From positions 2,604,001 through 2,668,000 of the forward strand of contig NZ_CP083692.1 of assembly GCF_020096995.1 (NCBI RefSeq): 64,000 nucleotides of DNA, in the 5' to 3' direction. The position numbers and the translations under genes were made by a program. This document shows, in pieces, positions 7,712-21,314 of this stretch (position 1 is the first letter of the stretch; each line of letters opens with the position of its first letter). Under the pieces are notes generated by a model. It was not told the origin of the DNA. It worked only from the letters and a program-made list of their open reading frames with translations, and ran no database searches. This DNA is from Leucobacter sp. Psy1. GTDB taxonomy: Bacteria > Actinomycetota > Actinomycetes > Actinomycetales > Microbacteriaceae.

Positions 7712-8490
7712 CCCCGACCCATCCGATCCGGCTCGGCTTCGCCCGGGGCGTGGCACCGAACACCTGGGCGCGCCGGTGGACCGCTGCGCGCCCGGCGAAC
7801 CCGCTCGAGCTGGTTCCCGTCGACGTCGCCTACGGGCGCGGACCCGATGCGGATCCCGAAGCACCCGTCGACGTCATGATCGAACGCGCGCTCCCCGGGC
7901 AACAGCCGGAGCAGGACGACGATGCTCCACGGCACGCCATGCGCCTCTACACCGAGCAGATCGCCCTGGTGCTGCCGCGAGAACACGAGCTCGCCGGCGA
8001 ATCGGGGATCCCGACCTCCGACCTCGCGCTCATCACCCTGCTCGCGCACCCCGAGCACCCGGCAGAGTGGGGTGACCCTGCACCCTGGGCCGATGCCTCG
8101 TCGGCGCCCACGAGCGTTCCGGCCGTCCTCGATCTCGTGGCCGCCGGTCTCGGCGGAGTACTGCTGCCACTCCCCCTCGCCAGGCACCTGACCCGCAAAC
8201 GGGAGCACGCCATCCTCACGCTCATCGGCGAACCCGACCTGCCCGGCACGACCGTCTGGGCGAGCTGGGCTGTCGCGCGCGATGCGGAAGACGTGCAGCA
8301 ACTGGCGGGGGTGCTCCGTGGTCGGACGGCGCGCAGCGCGCGAGCCGAGCGGGAGACCGCCGATCCTGCGCCTGCGTCGCCCGACGCAGCCCGCAAGCGC
8401 AAGCCGAAGTCGACGAGCAAGAAAGCCGGCCCGCCTCCCGGCTCGCGCGGCGCGCAGCTGGCCGCCGCGAAGCGCCGGAAGCGGCGCTGA
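7708..8490 (+). CDS. Stand-alone LysR-type effector-binding domain with basic tail
   Basis: 260 residues. Residues ~1-205 resemble the periplasmic-binding-like effector domain of LysR regulators: IRLGFARGV at the start, EQIALVLPREHELA in the middle, then VPAVLDLVAAGLGGVLLPLPLA, the common 'v.aGlGia.lP' segment. No N-terminal helix-turn-helix is present or encoded nearby. The C-terminus (from ~215) is lysine/arginine-rich (ARKRKPKSTSKKAG and AKRRKRR) and could bind nucleic acid. ATG 7708 overlaps the alkyltransferase-like gene by four bases (ATGA), so the two are translationally coupled. Such proteins are known in actinobacteria but their role is not; ligand unknown. Confidence 0.75.
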   Translation: MTPTHPIRLGFARGVAPNTWARRWTAARPANPLELVPVDVAYGRGPDADPEAPVDVMIERALPGQQPEQDDDAPRHAMRLYTEQIALVLPREHELAGESGIPTSDLALITLLAHPEHPAEWGDPAPWADASSAPTSVPAVLDLVAAGLGGVLLPLPLARHLTRKREHAILTLIGEPDLPGTTVWASWAVARDAEDVQQLAGVLRGRTARSARAERETADPAPASPDAARKRKPKSTSKKAGPPPGSRGAQLAAAKRRKRR

Positions 8491-8502
8491 ACCCGAGCAG
8501 CT

Positions 8503-9492
8503 CTACGCCGCGGCACTCTCGGCGGCGAAGCGGTCGGTCGCCCGAACGAGGGCATCCACGATCCCCGGCTCGCTCGCGGCGTGCCCCGCGTCAGGCACCA
8601 TCACGAAGTCGGCCTCCGGCCACGCACGGTGGAGCTCCCAGGCAGTACGCGGAGGCGTGCAGGCGTCATAGCGCCCCTGCACGATGACCGCCGGGATCCC
8701 GGAGAGCTTCCCCGCCGCATCACGGATCAGCTGCCCCTCCTCGAGCCAGCCGCCGTTCGAGAAGTAGTGGTTCTCGATCCTGGCGAACGCGACCGCAGAT
8801 GCTTCATCCGCTCGAGCCTCGGCGATCGCCGCCTCATCGGGGATCAACCGGATCGTCGAGTTCTCCCACACCGTCCACGCGACGCCGGCCGGCACGTGGA
8901 CCGCGGGGTCCGCATCGAAGAGCCGCTCACGATAGGCGGCGACGAGGTCGCTCCGCTCAGCCTTCGGGATCGGCGCGAGGTACTCCTCCCACGCATCCGG
9001 GTACAGGTGCGACGCGCCATCCTGGTAGAACCAGTGGATCTCGCCTCGCCGCAGAGTGAAGATGCCGCGGAGGATGAGTTCGGTGACGCGCTCGGGGTGC
9101 GTCTCGGCGTAGGCAAGCGCGAGCGTCGAGCCCCAGGACCCGCCGAACACCTGCCAGCGGTCGATCTCCAGGTACTCGCGCAGTCGCTCGATGTCGGCGA
9201 CCAGATGCCACGTGGTATTCGTCGACAGGTCGGCGTCCGGCGCACTCGCGTGCGGAGTGCTGCGCCCGCAACCCCGCTGGTCGAACAGGACGATCCGATA
9301 CTGCTCCGGGTCGAAATAGCGCCGATGATCGGGTGCGCAGCCGCCCCCGGGCCCGCCGTGGAGGAACACCACCGGCTTCCCCTCGGGGTTGCCGCACTCC
9401 TCCCAGTAGATCTCGTTCCCGTCGCCGACGAGGAGCTTGCCGAACCGATCGGGTTCGATCGGCGGGTACAGGGAGCGCAACTGATCCGTCAT
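8503..9492 (-). CDS. pip: Proline iminopeptidase (alpha/beta hydrolase, S33)
   Basis: A 329-residue prolyl aminopeptidase that releases N-terminal proline from peptides in the cytoplasm. The entry SLYPPIEPDRFGKLLVGDGN and the oxyanion segment HGGPGGGC with DQRGCGRSTPHA are strong family markers. GGSWGST holds the nucleophile serine, FSNGGWLEEGQL and VIVQGRYDACTPP the aspartate region, and DAGHAASEPG the catalytic histidine. Length matches the family (about 310-330). The start is ATG 9492, with a TAGGGT box six bases upstream that could make the transcript leaderless. It follows the acyl-CoA oxidase on the same strand but is separated from it by a hairpin. Confidence 0.93.
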   Translation of the reverse strand: MTDQLRSLYPPIEPDRFGKLLVGDGNEIYWEECGNPEGKPVVFLHGGPGGGCAPDHRRYFDPEQYRIVLFDQRGCGRSTPHASAPDADLSTNTTWHLVADIERLREYLEIDRWQVFGGSWGSTLALAYAETHPERVTELILRGIFTLRRGEIHWFYQDGASHLYPDAWEEYLAPIPKAERSDLVAAYRERLFDADPAVHVPAGVAWTVWENSTIRLIPDEAAIAEARADEASAVAFARIENHYFSNGGWLEEGQLIRDAAGKLSGIPAVIVQGRYDACTPPRTAWELHRAWPEADFVMVPDAGHAASEPGIVDALVRATDRFAAESAAA

Positions 9493-9524
9493 GATTCCAC
9501 CCTATTCCCCTCCGCTTCCGCGAC

Positions 9525-9559
9525 CCCCGTGGTGAACGCCTGTCGCGTCCACCACGGGG
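9525..9559 (-). terminator. Hairpin after the acyl-CoA oxidase gene
   Basis: Perfect 10-bp arms CCCCGTGGTG/CACCACGGGG with a 15-base loop lie just past the oxidase stop codon and before the iminopeptidase start. It is a likely factor-assisted or weak intrinsic terminator. Confidence 0.55.
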
Positions 9560-9568
9560 CCGCGCCGA

Positions 9569-11653
9569 TCAACTCGCCGCGACGCGCTCCGCCACGTGCG
9601 TGTTCTGGGCACGCTGCTCACGCTGACGCTGCTTGCGCAGCTCCTTCTCGTGCACCGGGCGCGTTCCCTCTGCTATTTGCGCATCGACATACGCCTGGGC
9701 CTCGTCCTGACGTTCGGCTTCGATGCCGGTGGCGATCTCAGCTCGGAGGACCTCGGGGCTGATGCCGAAGACCTCGACGAGGTCGAGCGCCTGATGGCGG
9801 AGCCGGCCGGTGAGGCGGTCGACGTACGCGGTGACGGCCTCGGCGCGCTGGGCACTCAGCCGACCGCGCATGAGGTACCAGGCAAGGTTCTTCTCGATGA
9901 GGCTCAGCCCGAAAAGGTCCCGCAGCCAGGTGAGCACCTGCAGCGTGTCGGCGTCCTCGACGCGCTCGAGAGCCTCGGTGAAGGCCTCCCACTGCAGCAG
10001 CTCGCCGTGCGACCGCGCGGCCTCGATGAGCGTGTGCTGCTGGGCGTTGAACGCCGCCTCCGTCGCCACCGCGCGATCGTGGCCCGATACGCCGGTGCCA
10101 GCCGACTTCAGTGCCAGCGCGACCTCGGCCACCATGGACTCGACGCGGTCGGTGAGCAGGGCCCGCTGCGTGTCGGTGCTGCGCAGGTTCTCCACTGAAC
10201 GCCCGACCTGGCCGAGATCGGCGACGCTCTGCGCGATGCGGCGCAGACCGAAGCGCGTGACCCGCTCACCGATCTGGCCGGCTGCCGCGCGAGCGAGCGC
10301 GGCGCGATCCGCACCCTTGAACTGGGCGGCATAGTCGCTGAGCAGTCGTTTGCCGACCAGCTGCAGCAGGACCGTGTTGTCCCCCTCGAACGTGGCGTAG
10401 ATATCAAGGTCGGCGCGCAGCGAGGTAAGCCGGTTCTTCGCGATGAACCCGGCGCCTCCGCAGGCCTCGCGCGCCTCCTGCAGCGTGTCGAGCGCCGCCC
10501 AGGTGGACAGCGGTTTGAGCGCTGCGGCGAGGGTCTCCAGGTCTTGACGGTTCTCATCGGTGTCGTGGGCGCCGGAGAACACCTCGTCGAACACCGTGAG
10601 CAGGCGCTCGCTGGCGAAGGCCATCGCGTAGGTCTGGGCAAGGCGCGGGATCAGGCGGCGCTGGTGCTGCCCGTAGTCGAGGAGCACCGTGTCGCGGCCG
10701 TCCGCCCCTGTGAACTGCCGCCGTTCGCTGCCGTACCGGATCGCCACGAGAAGCGCAGCCTCCATCGCGCGCACGGCGGAGCCGTCGAGCGACACCCGGC
10801 CCTGCACGAGGGTGCCGATCATGGTGAAGAAGCGTCGACCGGGGCTCTCGATCGGCGAGCTGTACGTGCCGTCCTCGGCGACGTCGCCGTAGCGGTTGAG
10901 CAGGTTGCCACGCGGAATTCTCACGTGGGTGAAGTGGAGGCGCCCGTTATCGATGCCGTTCAACCCGCCCTTCACGCCGTCATCCTCAGCGCCGACGCCC
11001 GGGAGCAGTTCGCCCTCCGGCGTACGGATCGGCACGAAGAACGCGTGCACGCCGTGGTTCACGCCGCGCGTGATGAGCTGCGCGAAGACGACCGCGGCCT
11101 GCCCGTGCACCGCAGCGTTACCGAGGTAGTCCTTCCATGCACCGGTGAACGGCGTGTGGATCTCGAACTCCTGCGACTCCGGGTCGTACGTCGCGGTCGT
11201 ACCCACCGCGTCGACATCGGAGCCGTGACCGATCTCGGTCATGGCGAACGCGCCGGGAAGCTTCAGGCTCATCACGTCGGGAAGCCAGCGCTCGTGGTGG
11301 GGTTGCGTGCCGAGGTGCAGGATCGCGGCTCCGAAGAGCCCCCACTGCACGCCGCTCTTGATCTGGAGCGAGGGATCAGCGAGCACGAGCTCCTGGAATG
11401 CGGCGATGTTGCCGCCGTGGTTGTCGCCGCCACCCACGCTCACCGGGAAGGCGCGCTGAATGGCACCCTCGTCGACCAGCACCTGCAGCTGCTCGAACAC
11501 GCGCTTGCGGTGCTCGTCCATCGTGAGTCCTGGAGGGGACTGCACGCGCGGATCCGCGGCGAGCTTGCGCGCCTCGAGGCGCTCCTGCTTCCACTTGCCC
11601 AGGAGCAGGTCGCTCACCAGTTCGGTGTCGATACGGGGGTCGGTCTGTGCCAC
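9569..11653 (-). CDS. Acyl-CoA oxidase / acyl-CoA dehydrogenase family protein
   Basis: 694 residues, the length of peroxisomal-type acyl-CoA oxidases (~660-700) and much longer than ordinary acyl-CoA dehydrogenases (~380). It should oxidise acyl-CoA to 2-enoyl-CoA with FAD, probably in fatty-acid breakdown. FAMTEIGHGSDVDAVGTTAT is the ACOX flavin/substrate signature, IDNGRLHFTHVRIPRGNLLN follows it, and REACGGAGFIAKNRLTSLR contains the region of the catalytic base. The tail KELRKQRQREQRAQ is basic and helical. GTG 11653 is chosen because GGAGGA precedes it and AQTDPRIDTELVSDLLLGKW is the family N-terminus; the open frame further upstream is non-coding in character. The upstream gap carries several palindromes. 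Confidence 0.9.
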   Translation of the reverse strand: MAQTDPRIDTELVSDLLLGKWKQERLEARKLAADPRVQSPPGLTMDEHRKRVFEQLQVLVDEGAIQRAFPVSVGGGDNHGGNIAAFQELVLADPSLQIKSGVQWGLFGAAILHLGTQPHHERWLPDVMSLKLPGAFAMTEIGHGSDVDAVGTTATYDPESQEFEIHTPFTGAWKDYLGNAAVHGQAAVVFAQLITRGVNHGVHAFFVPIRTPEGELLPGVGAEDDGVKGGLNGIDNGRLHFTHVRIPRGNLLNRYGDVAEDGTYSSPIESPGRRFFTMIGTLVQGRVSLDGSAVRAMEAALLVAIRYGSERRQFTGADGRDTVLLDYGQHQRRLIPRLAQTYAMAFASERLLTVFDEVFSGAHDTDENRQDLETLAAALKPLSTWAALDTLQEAREACGGAGFIAKNRLTSLRADLDIYATFEGDNTVLLQLVGKRLLSDYAAQFKGADRAALARAAAGQIGERVTRFGLRRIAQSVADLGQVGRSVENLRSTDTQRALLTDRVESMVAEVALALKSAGTGVSGHDRAVATEAAFNAQQHTLIEAARSHGELLQWEAFTEALERVEDADTLQVLTWLRDLFGLSLIEKNLAWYLMRGRLSAQRAEAVTAYVDRLTGRLRHQALDLVEVFGISPEVLRAEIATGIEAERQDEAQAYVDAQIAEGTRPVHEKELRKQRQREQRAQNTHVAERVAAS

Positions 11654-11701
11654 GTGTCCTCCTTCGCACGGCTGCGGCGCTCGGGCGCTGCAGGGGGTCG
11701 C

Positions 11702-11812
11702 GATCGCACTGCGATCATCAGATGCCCTCAGCGTAGGACGGGCGGTGCGCAACGCGAACCGCCCGTGAGCGGGCAGACAAACGGGGAGCGGCACCGACCA
11801 CTGCCCGTTTGT
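11702..11812 (-). promoter_or_regulatory. Stacked palindromes upstream of acyl-CoA oxidase
   Basis: Three dyads lie in the 274-base gap. 11702-11716 is a perfect 15-base palindrome, GATCGCA-C-TGCGATC. 11739-11765 has 8-bp arms CGGGCGGT/ACCGCCCG. 11777-11812 has 9-bp arms ACAAACGGG/CCCGTTTGT. A CATCAGATG dyad abuts the first (11716-11724). The first is well placed, about 50 bases before the start, to be an operator (TetR-like FadR control is usual for such genes). One of the others may be the terminator of the DUF4870 gene. All roles are inferred. Confidence 0.4.
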
Positions 11813-11927
11813 TGAACCTCTCCAATTGAGCGTCGTTCCAGCTGTGGGAACCCTCACGTGTCGACCATCGACGGCCGCGAGGCGCACTTCACGCCCACGC
11901 ACTCAGGCGAGCGGACGCGACGAAAGG

Positions 11928-12725
11928 TCAGCTGCGCTCGCGCAGGTACGGAATAACGATGGCCGGCTTGAACACGCGGCGGTCAGCCTGCACCGTCCCC
12001 ATGATCGTGAACACGAGGTGGGTGATGCCCGTTGCGAGGATCACGACTCCGCCCAGAGCGACGAACACAAAGCCGACGGCACCGTTTCCGCCGCTCGACT
12101 CGATCGAGGCTCCGGTCACGCCTCCGATGATCATGATCACGATCGCGCCCGCGATGAACGTCGCAACGCTGAGGGCCCAGTTCGCCGCCCAGCGGGCGTT
12201 CTCACGGACGACGACGTTGGGGTCGCGACGGGCGCTCGAATTCATCACGAGCGCGACGATCAGGAAGACGATGAACCCCACGTAGGGAATATAGGTCAGG
12301 AACCCCATGGCCCAGAACCTGCGGCCGCTCGGCATGACGTATCCGTAGGGCGGCGGCCCATACGGTGCCTGCGCGTAGGGTGCCTGCTGCGCCTGTCCGG
12401 GTGGGGGAACCGCACCGGGCTGTGCATACGGCTGCTGACCGTACGGAGGCTGCTGGCCATACGGGGGCTGCTGGCCATACGGGGGCTGCTGACCGTACGG
12501 GGCCTGGGGCGCGTACGGCGCCTGCGGATCCTGCTGCGGCGGCGGCACGCTCGCGCCCGACTGCGGCGGAGCATACCTGGGCTGCTGCTGCTCATCCGGC
12601 TGCGGGGGCGCGTACTGCGGCTCCGCAGGTTGCGGAGGACTCTGCTCCTCGCGTGCCGAGTAGGGCTCGCTCACCGACGGATCCTTCGATGACGAGTCGT
12701 TCGCTGGCTGTTCGTTCTCAGGCAC
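11928..12725 (-). CDS. DUF4870 membrane protein with Pro/Gln/Tyr-rich N-terminus
   Basis: 265 residues. Residues 1 to ~135 are disordered and rich in P, Q, Y and A, including four perfect or near-perfect PPYGQQ units and further APYAPQ/QAPYGPPP variants. The C-terminal half is a DUF4870-type (Tic20-like) membrane domain: FLTYIPYVGFIVFLIVALVM, then NARWAANWALSVATFIAGAI, then FVFVALGGVVILATGITHLV. Function is unknown; actinobacterial relatives are inner-membrane proteins with a cytoplasmic or exposed low-complexity arm. GAGGAGG precedes ATG 12725 and a TAATGT -10-like box lies in the 41-base gap to the helicase, so it can have its own promoter. Confidence 0.8.
   Translation of the reverse strand: MPENEQPANDSSSKDPSVSEPYSAREEQSPPQPAEPQYAPPQPDEQQQPRYAPPQSGASVPPPQQDPQAPYAPQAPYGQQPPYGQQPPYGQQPPYGQQPYAQPGAVPPPGQAQQAPYAQAPYGPPPYGYVMPSGRRFWAMGFLTYIPYVGFIVFLIVALVMNSSARRDPNVVVRENARWAANWALSVATFIAGAIVIMIIGGVTGASIESSGGNGAVGFVFVALGGVVILATGITHLVFTIMGTVQADRRVFKPAIVIPYLRERS
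12430..12501 (-). repeat. 18-bp coding tandem repeat (4 units, PPYGQQ)
   Basis: Four adjacent 18-base units (12430, 12448, 12466 and 12484) encode the PPYGQQ hexapeptide. Units 2 and 3 are identical, which makes length variation by slippage likely. Confidence 0.85.
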
Positions 12726-12766
12726 GTTGCCTCCTCGCGTGACGGTGGTGCGGATACATTATCGAC

Positions 12767-14355
12767 TCAGAGTTCCTGACCGGGAGCGAAATCTTGGAAG
12801 ACTTCTGGCTCGATCCCAGCCTCTTCGAGCATTTCGCGCGTGCGCTTCTGGCGGGTGCGCGGGATCACGGTGATCACTTCTCCGACCTTGCCGGCGCGGC
12901 CCGTACGGCCCGCGCGATGGAGGTAGGTCTTCGCTTCGTCCGGCGGGTCTGCCTGCACCACGAGGTCGACGTCATCGACGTGGATCCCGCGCGCCGCCAC
13001 GTCCGTTGCCACGAGCACGTCGGCTTTGCCCTCCGAGAACTTGGTCAGTCCGCGCTCGCGAGCCGCCTGCTTGAGGTCACCGTGCAGTGCGACGGTGCGC
13101 ACGCCGGTGTCGGCGAGCATTGCTGCCACTCGTTCCGCGTACGCTCGAGTTCGGGTGAACACGATGGTGCGGGATCGATGCCGCGCGAGCTGCACCAGCA
13201 CGTCGTCCTTGTGCTCCCTGAGAACGATGAAGACGCGGTGGCGGGTGTCCGCAGGCGCCTCCGAGGCGACCTCGTGCACCACCGGATCGCGGAGGAACTC
13301 CTCGACGATCGCATCGACATCACGGTCGAGCGTCGCCGAGAACAGGAGTCGCTGCCCTCCGCGGACGGTGTCGCGCAGGATCCGCTGCACGGGTTCGAGG
13401 AATCCGAGCTCGCACATGTGATCGGCTTCGTCCACGACGGTCACGAGCACCTCGCGCAGATCGAGCTTGCGACGCTGCACGAGGTCTTGAATGCGCCCGG
13501 GGGTACCGATCACGATGTCGATCCCGCGCTCCAGAGCGTGGATCTGCGGGTCGATCGGCACGCCCCCGACGAGCTGAGCCGTGTAGAAACCGACTGAGCG
13601 TGCGATCGGCTGCACGGTGCGGTCGATCTGCAGTGCCAGCTCACGGGTCGGCGCGAGAATCAGCGCTTTCGGATCCCGCGTGCGCGCCCGTGTGCCGCGC
13701 TGCCGCTCTCCGCGCTTCAGCGACGCCTTAGCCGCCTGCTTCCCGGCGTCCGCCGCAAATGCACCAGACGCCTTCAAGTGGAGCAGGCGCTCCACGAGGG
13801 GCGCCGCGAACGCGATGGTCTTACCCGACCCGGTGCGCCCCCGACCAAGCACGTCCCTGCCTGCCAGCACGTCGGGAATCGTGGCCGCCTGAATCGGGAA
13901 CGGTCGATCGGCCCCGAGCTCTCCGAGTGTGCGCACGATGTTCCCGCCGAGCCCGAGCTCGGCGAACGAGGCATGGGGAGGAATGTCGCGAGCTTCGCTG
14001 GAGGCGCTCGATCCCTTCCCGATCTCCCCCTCGGCCCCGAACGTGAACACACGTGCCGACCGCTGATGCGGCGGGCGCGGAGGAGTCGAACGCGACTCAC
14101 GCGCTGCTGGTGTACCGGCAGTTCGCTCGGGATGGGACTGCCGTGTTGCGGCGGGCCGCTGCCCGCGGTTCCCCCGCTTCGGATCCCCCTGCTGCTTGCG
14201 CTCATCCCGCTGCTGCGGTTGCTCCCCGCCCGTCCCGCGACGCCCGGTCCCTTCACGCGGTGCCTGGCCGTCGCCCTTCGCGAACCGCTTGGGCTTTCGA
14301 CCCCGATTCGGTTCGTAGTTGGTGGGAGCCTTGAACCCGCGCTTCTTCCGCTGCG

Positions 14356-14359
<4 letters not shown>
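12767..14359 (-). CDS. DEAD-box ATP-dependent RNA helicase
   Basis: 530 residues. A basic, glycine/arginine-rich arm of about 115 residues precedes a complete DEAD-box core. The core has FAELGLGGNIVRTLGE and PFPIQAATIP (Q motif), GRTGSGKT (motif I, ~173), APTRELALQ (Ia), TPGRI (Ib), VVDEADHM (II, ~310), FSATL (III), IVFTRTRA (IV), ATDVAARGIHV (V) and HRAGRTGRAG (VI, ~486). It should unwind RNA in ribosome assembly or mRNA turnover. ATG 14359 overlaps the stop of the upstream RND transporter gene by four bases (ATGA), so it is probably translated by re-initiation after a very long mRNA. That pairing is unusual. Confidence 0.94.
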
Positions 14360-19200
<4,841 letters not shown>

Positions 19201-19204
19201 GAGG

Positions 19205-19240
19205 TCCAGTATTTCACGCTTCGGCGTGCATAATGGCGGA
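19205..19240. promoter_or_regulatory. Divergent promoter, RND permease / DUF445
   Basis: Only 40 bases separate the two start codons. CATAAT (19229-19234) sits six bases before the DUF445 GTG, and an AATACT-like box sits close to the RND ATG on the other strand, so both mRNAs may be leaderless. CACGC-TTCG-GCGTG (19215-19228), a UUCG-type hairpin, lies in the middle and could be an operator. Confidence 0.4.
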
Positions 19241-20533
19241 GTGACTGGCTCAGCCCGACGCACCCTCGGTGCAGTCTCCCCGGACGACTTCGAACGCCTG
19301 GCCCAGCTGCGTCGGATGCAGAAGATCGCGCTGGCACTGCTGGTCTTCATGGCGATCGTCTTCGCGGTCTCCTTCGCCCTGCAGGAACGCTATCCGTGGC
19401 TGGGGTACGTCCGGGCGGCGAGCGAGGGCGGAATGGTCGGCGGTCTCGCGGACTGGTTCGCCGTGACGGCGCTCTTCCGCTACCCGCTTGGCATCCGTGT
19501 TCCGCACACCAACCTCATCGCCCACAAGAAGGACGACATCGGGGAGGGGCTCGGCAACTTCATCGAAGAGAACTTCCTTGCCGATGACGTCGTGCACGAC
19601 AAGCTCTCCGTCATCAGCGGCGCCCGCGCGGCGGGTGACTGGCTGCAGCACGAGCGCAATGCCGCGCACCTCTGCGAACTCGCCTCGGCGGCGGGACTCG
19701 GGATACTCACGGTGCTCGACGATTCCGACGTCCAGGAGCTCCTGGAAGCACTCGCGAGACGGCATCTCCTCGACCCAGAGTGGGGTCCGCTCTCGGGCCG
19801 CGCCGTGGAGTCAGTCATCGACGGCGCGCATCACCAGACCCTGATCGATATCGCGGCCGACCGCCTCGCCGCGTGGCTGCGTGAGCACCCCCAGGCCTTC
19901 GACCGCATGGTCTCGGCGCGGCTGCCGAGCTGGATGCCGAGCGTCGTCGATCGATTCGTGGACCAGCGTCTCCACGCCGAAGCGGTGCGATGGGCTGAGG
20001 CGGTGGCCAGCGACCGCGAGCACCCGTTCCGGATCGCGGCCGGCCGCTTCCTCGCAGACTTCGCACGCGACTTGCAGCAGGATTCCGCACTCCAGTCGCA
20101 GCTGGAGCATCTGAAGCACGAGGTCTTCGACAGCCCCCGGGTCCGTTCGCTCGCCGCGATGGTGTGGGACTCCGCCCGTGAAGCGCTCGTCACCATGCTG
20201 CAGGATCCGCAGAGCGATCTTCGGCTCCGCATGCTGCGCGCCGCCCAGGATCTCGGGGCACGTCTGCGGGAGGACGCGACGCTGCAGTACAAGGTCGACG
20301 TCTGGGTGATGAGCGTCGTCGAGCACCTCGTCGAACGCTACCGGCACGATCTCGCCAGTGTCGTGACCGAGACCGTCCAGCAGTGGGATGCCCGCGAGGC
20401 CGCGGAGAAGATCGAGCTGCAGGTCGGCAAGGATCTCCAGTTCATCCGCATCAACGGGACTGTCGTCGGCTCGCTCGCCGGTGTCGCGATCTACGCGGTG
20501 GCAAACCTCCTCATCGCGCCGCTCACCGCGTAG
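19241..20533 (+). CDS. DUF445 family membrane protein
   Basis: 430 residues of the DUF445 family. One membrane helix lies near the N-terminus (IALALLVFMAIVFAVSFAL, ~25-43). The family hallmark follows: ASEGGMVGGLADWFAVTALF, then RYPLGIRVPHTNLIAHKKDD, then a GNFIEENFL segment. A long helical body has charged heptads, and a last membrane helix (GSLAGVAIYAVANLLIAPL) ends the protein. The topology resembles a membrane-tethered coiled coil. Function is unknown in this family. GTG 19241 fits both the -10 position and the family N-terminus; the open frame extends upstream into the RND gene without coding character. It is divergent from the RND permease. Confidence 0.88.
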   Translation: MTGSARRTLGAVSPDDFERLAQLRRMQKIALALLVFMAIVFAVSFALQERYPWLGYVRAASEGGMVGGLADWFAVTALFRYPLGIRVPHTNLIAHKKDDIGEGLGNFIEENFLADDVVHDKLSVISGARAAGDWLQHERNAAHLCELASAAGLGILTVLDDSDVQELLEALARRHLLDPEWGPLSGRAVESVIDGAHHQTLIDIAADRLAAWLREHPQAFDRMVSARLPSWMPSVVDRFVDQRLHAEAVRWAEAVASDREHPFRIAAGRFLADFARDLQQDSALQSQLEHLKHEVFDSPRVRSLAAMVWDSAREALVTMLQDPQSDLRLRMLRAAQDLGARLREDATLQYKVDVWVMSVVEHLVERYRHDLASVVTETVQQWDAREAAEKIELQVGKDLQFIRINGTVVGSLAGVAIYAVANLLIAPLTA

Positions 20534-20557
20534 GTGCCTCGCGCTGAGTCGGCTCGG

Positions 20558-21187
20558 CTACTCGAAGGATACGGGGAGCAGGATGTCCTGCACCCGGTCA
20601 CCGCTCGCCGTGTGATCCGCACGAGTCGTGATGGCGCACCGCTGCTCACGGCAGTCGAGTGCTTCGTCGGCGGGCGCCGGAGCCGTGAGGTGCGCCGTGA
20701 ATGTGCCGCTTCGCGCATCGTCGTAGCGCTGCGTCGCGAAGGCCCGCCAGGCCCAATCGTCGGTGATCCAGACACTGGTGAGCGCTTCCTCGGTGCCCGC
20801 CGCGTCGCCTGTCTCCGCCCCCTCGGGGATCCCGCCGAGGCAGGGCGTCGGCTTTTCGCCGGGCTCCGGAATCGCGCACACCGACACGTATATGCCGATA
20901 CCGGCATCGAAGCCAGATCCGCGTACCGTGAGCGGCTCGCCCGGGGTAACCGAGGCGAGATCGGCCGGCGCTCCGGTCGCATCGAAGACCTCGAGCACTC
21001 GGGTGCGCCCATCAGCACCCTCCCCGCGCGTCTCGGAGACGAAGCCGTCAGGCACCTTCTGCCCTGACGGACCGGCGCTGCTGTGGGTCACGATCGGGAT
21101 CAGCACGACGAGCACCGCGATCAACGTGAGAACTGACACCCCGAGCAGCCCGAACCAGAGAGCTCGAAATCGCGGGGAATGCGCCAT
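20558..21187 (-). CDS. Membrane-anchored exported protein with Ig-like domain
   Basis: 209 residues. One strong membrane helix at ~10-32 (FGLLGVSVLTLIAVLVVLIP) acts as an uncleaved signal anchor, and the rest lies outside the cell. Residues ~75-205 contain SVTPGEPLTVRGSGFDAGIG, which resembles IPT/neocarzinostatin-like beta-sandwich entries. Four cysteines (VCAIP, PCLGG, DCREQ, RCAITT) could form two disulfides. The final strand reads RADHTASGDRVQDILLPVSF. I do not recognise a function. It may be a cell-surface binding protein; similar folds occur near heme-binding surface proteins of corynebacteria, but this is a weak hint. ATG 21187 places the basic residues directly before the helix. Confidence 0.7.
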   Translation of the reverse strand: MAHSPRFRALWFGLLGVSVLTLIAVLVVLIPIVTHSSAGPSGQKVPDGFVSETRGEGADGRTRVLEVFDATGAPADLASVTPGEPLTVRGSGFDAGIGIYVSVCAIPEPGEKPTPCLGGIPEGAETGDAAGTEEALTSVWITDDWAWRAFATQRYDDARSGTFTAHLTAPAPADEALDCREQRCAITTRADHTASGDRVQDILLPVSFE

Positions 21188-21314
21188 GCCTTCATGGTAG
21201 TCCGCTGCGAATCCGCGGTGCGGTACGTGGTAGGCTTTGGCCCATACGTCTACTCGAATAAGGTCCTGCCTCGCGTCGTTTTCCGCGGGGCCCGAATGTG
21301 TAAGGGGGTCACGC

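Noticed and set aside
1-8490. A genomic island or prophage edge
   Set aside because: Genes are accessory, but there is no integrase, tRNA, attachment repeat or sharp composition change, apart from the GNAT at 582-1124.
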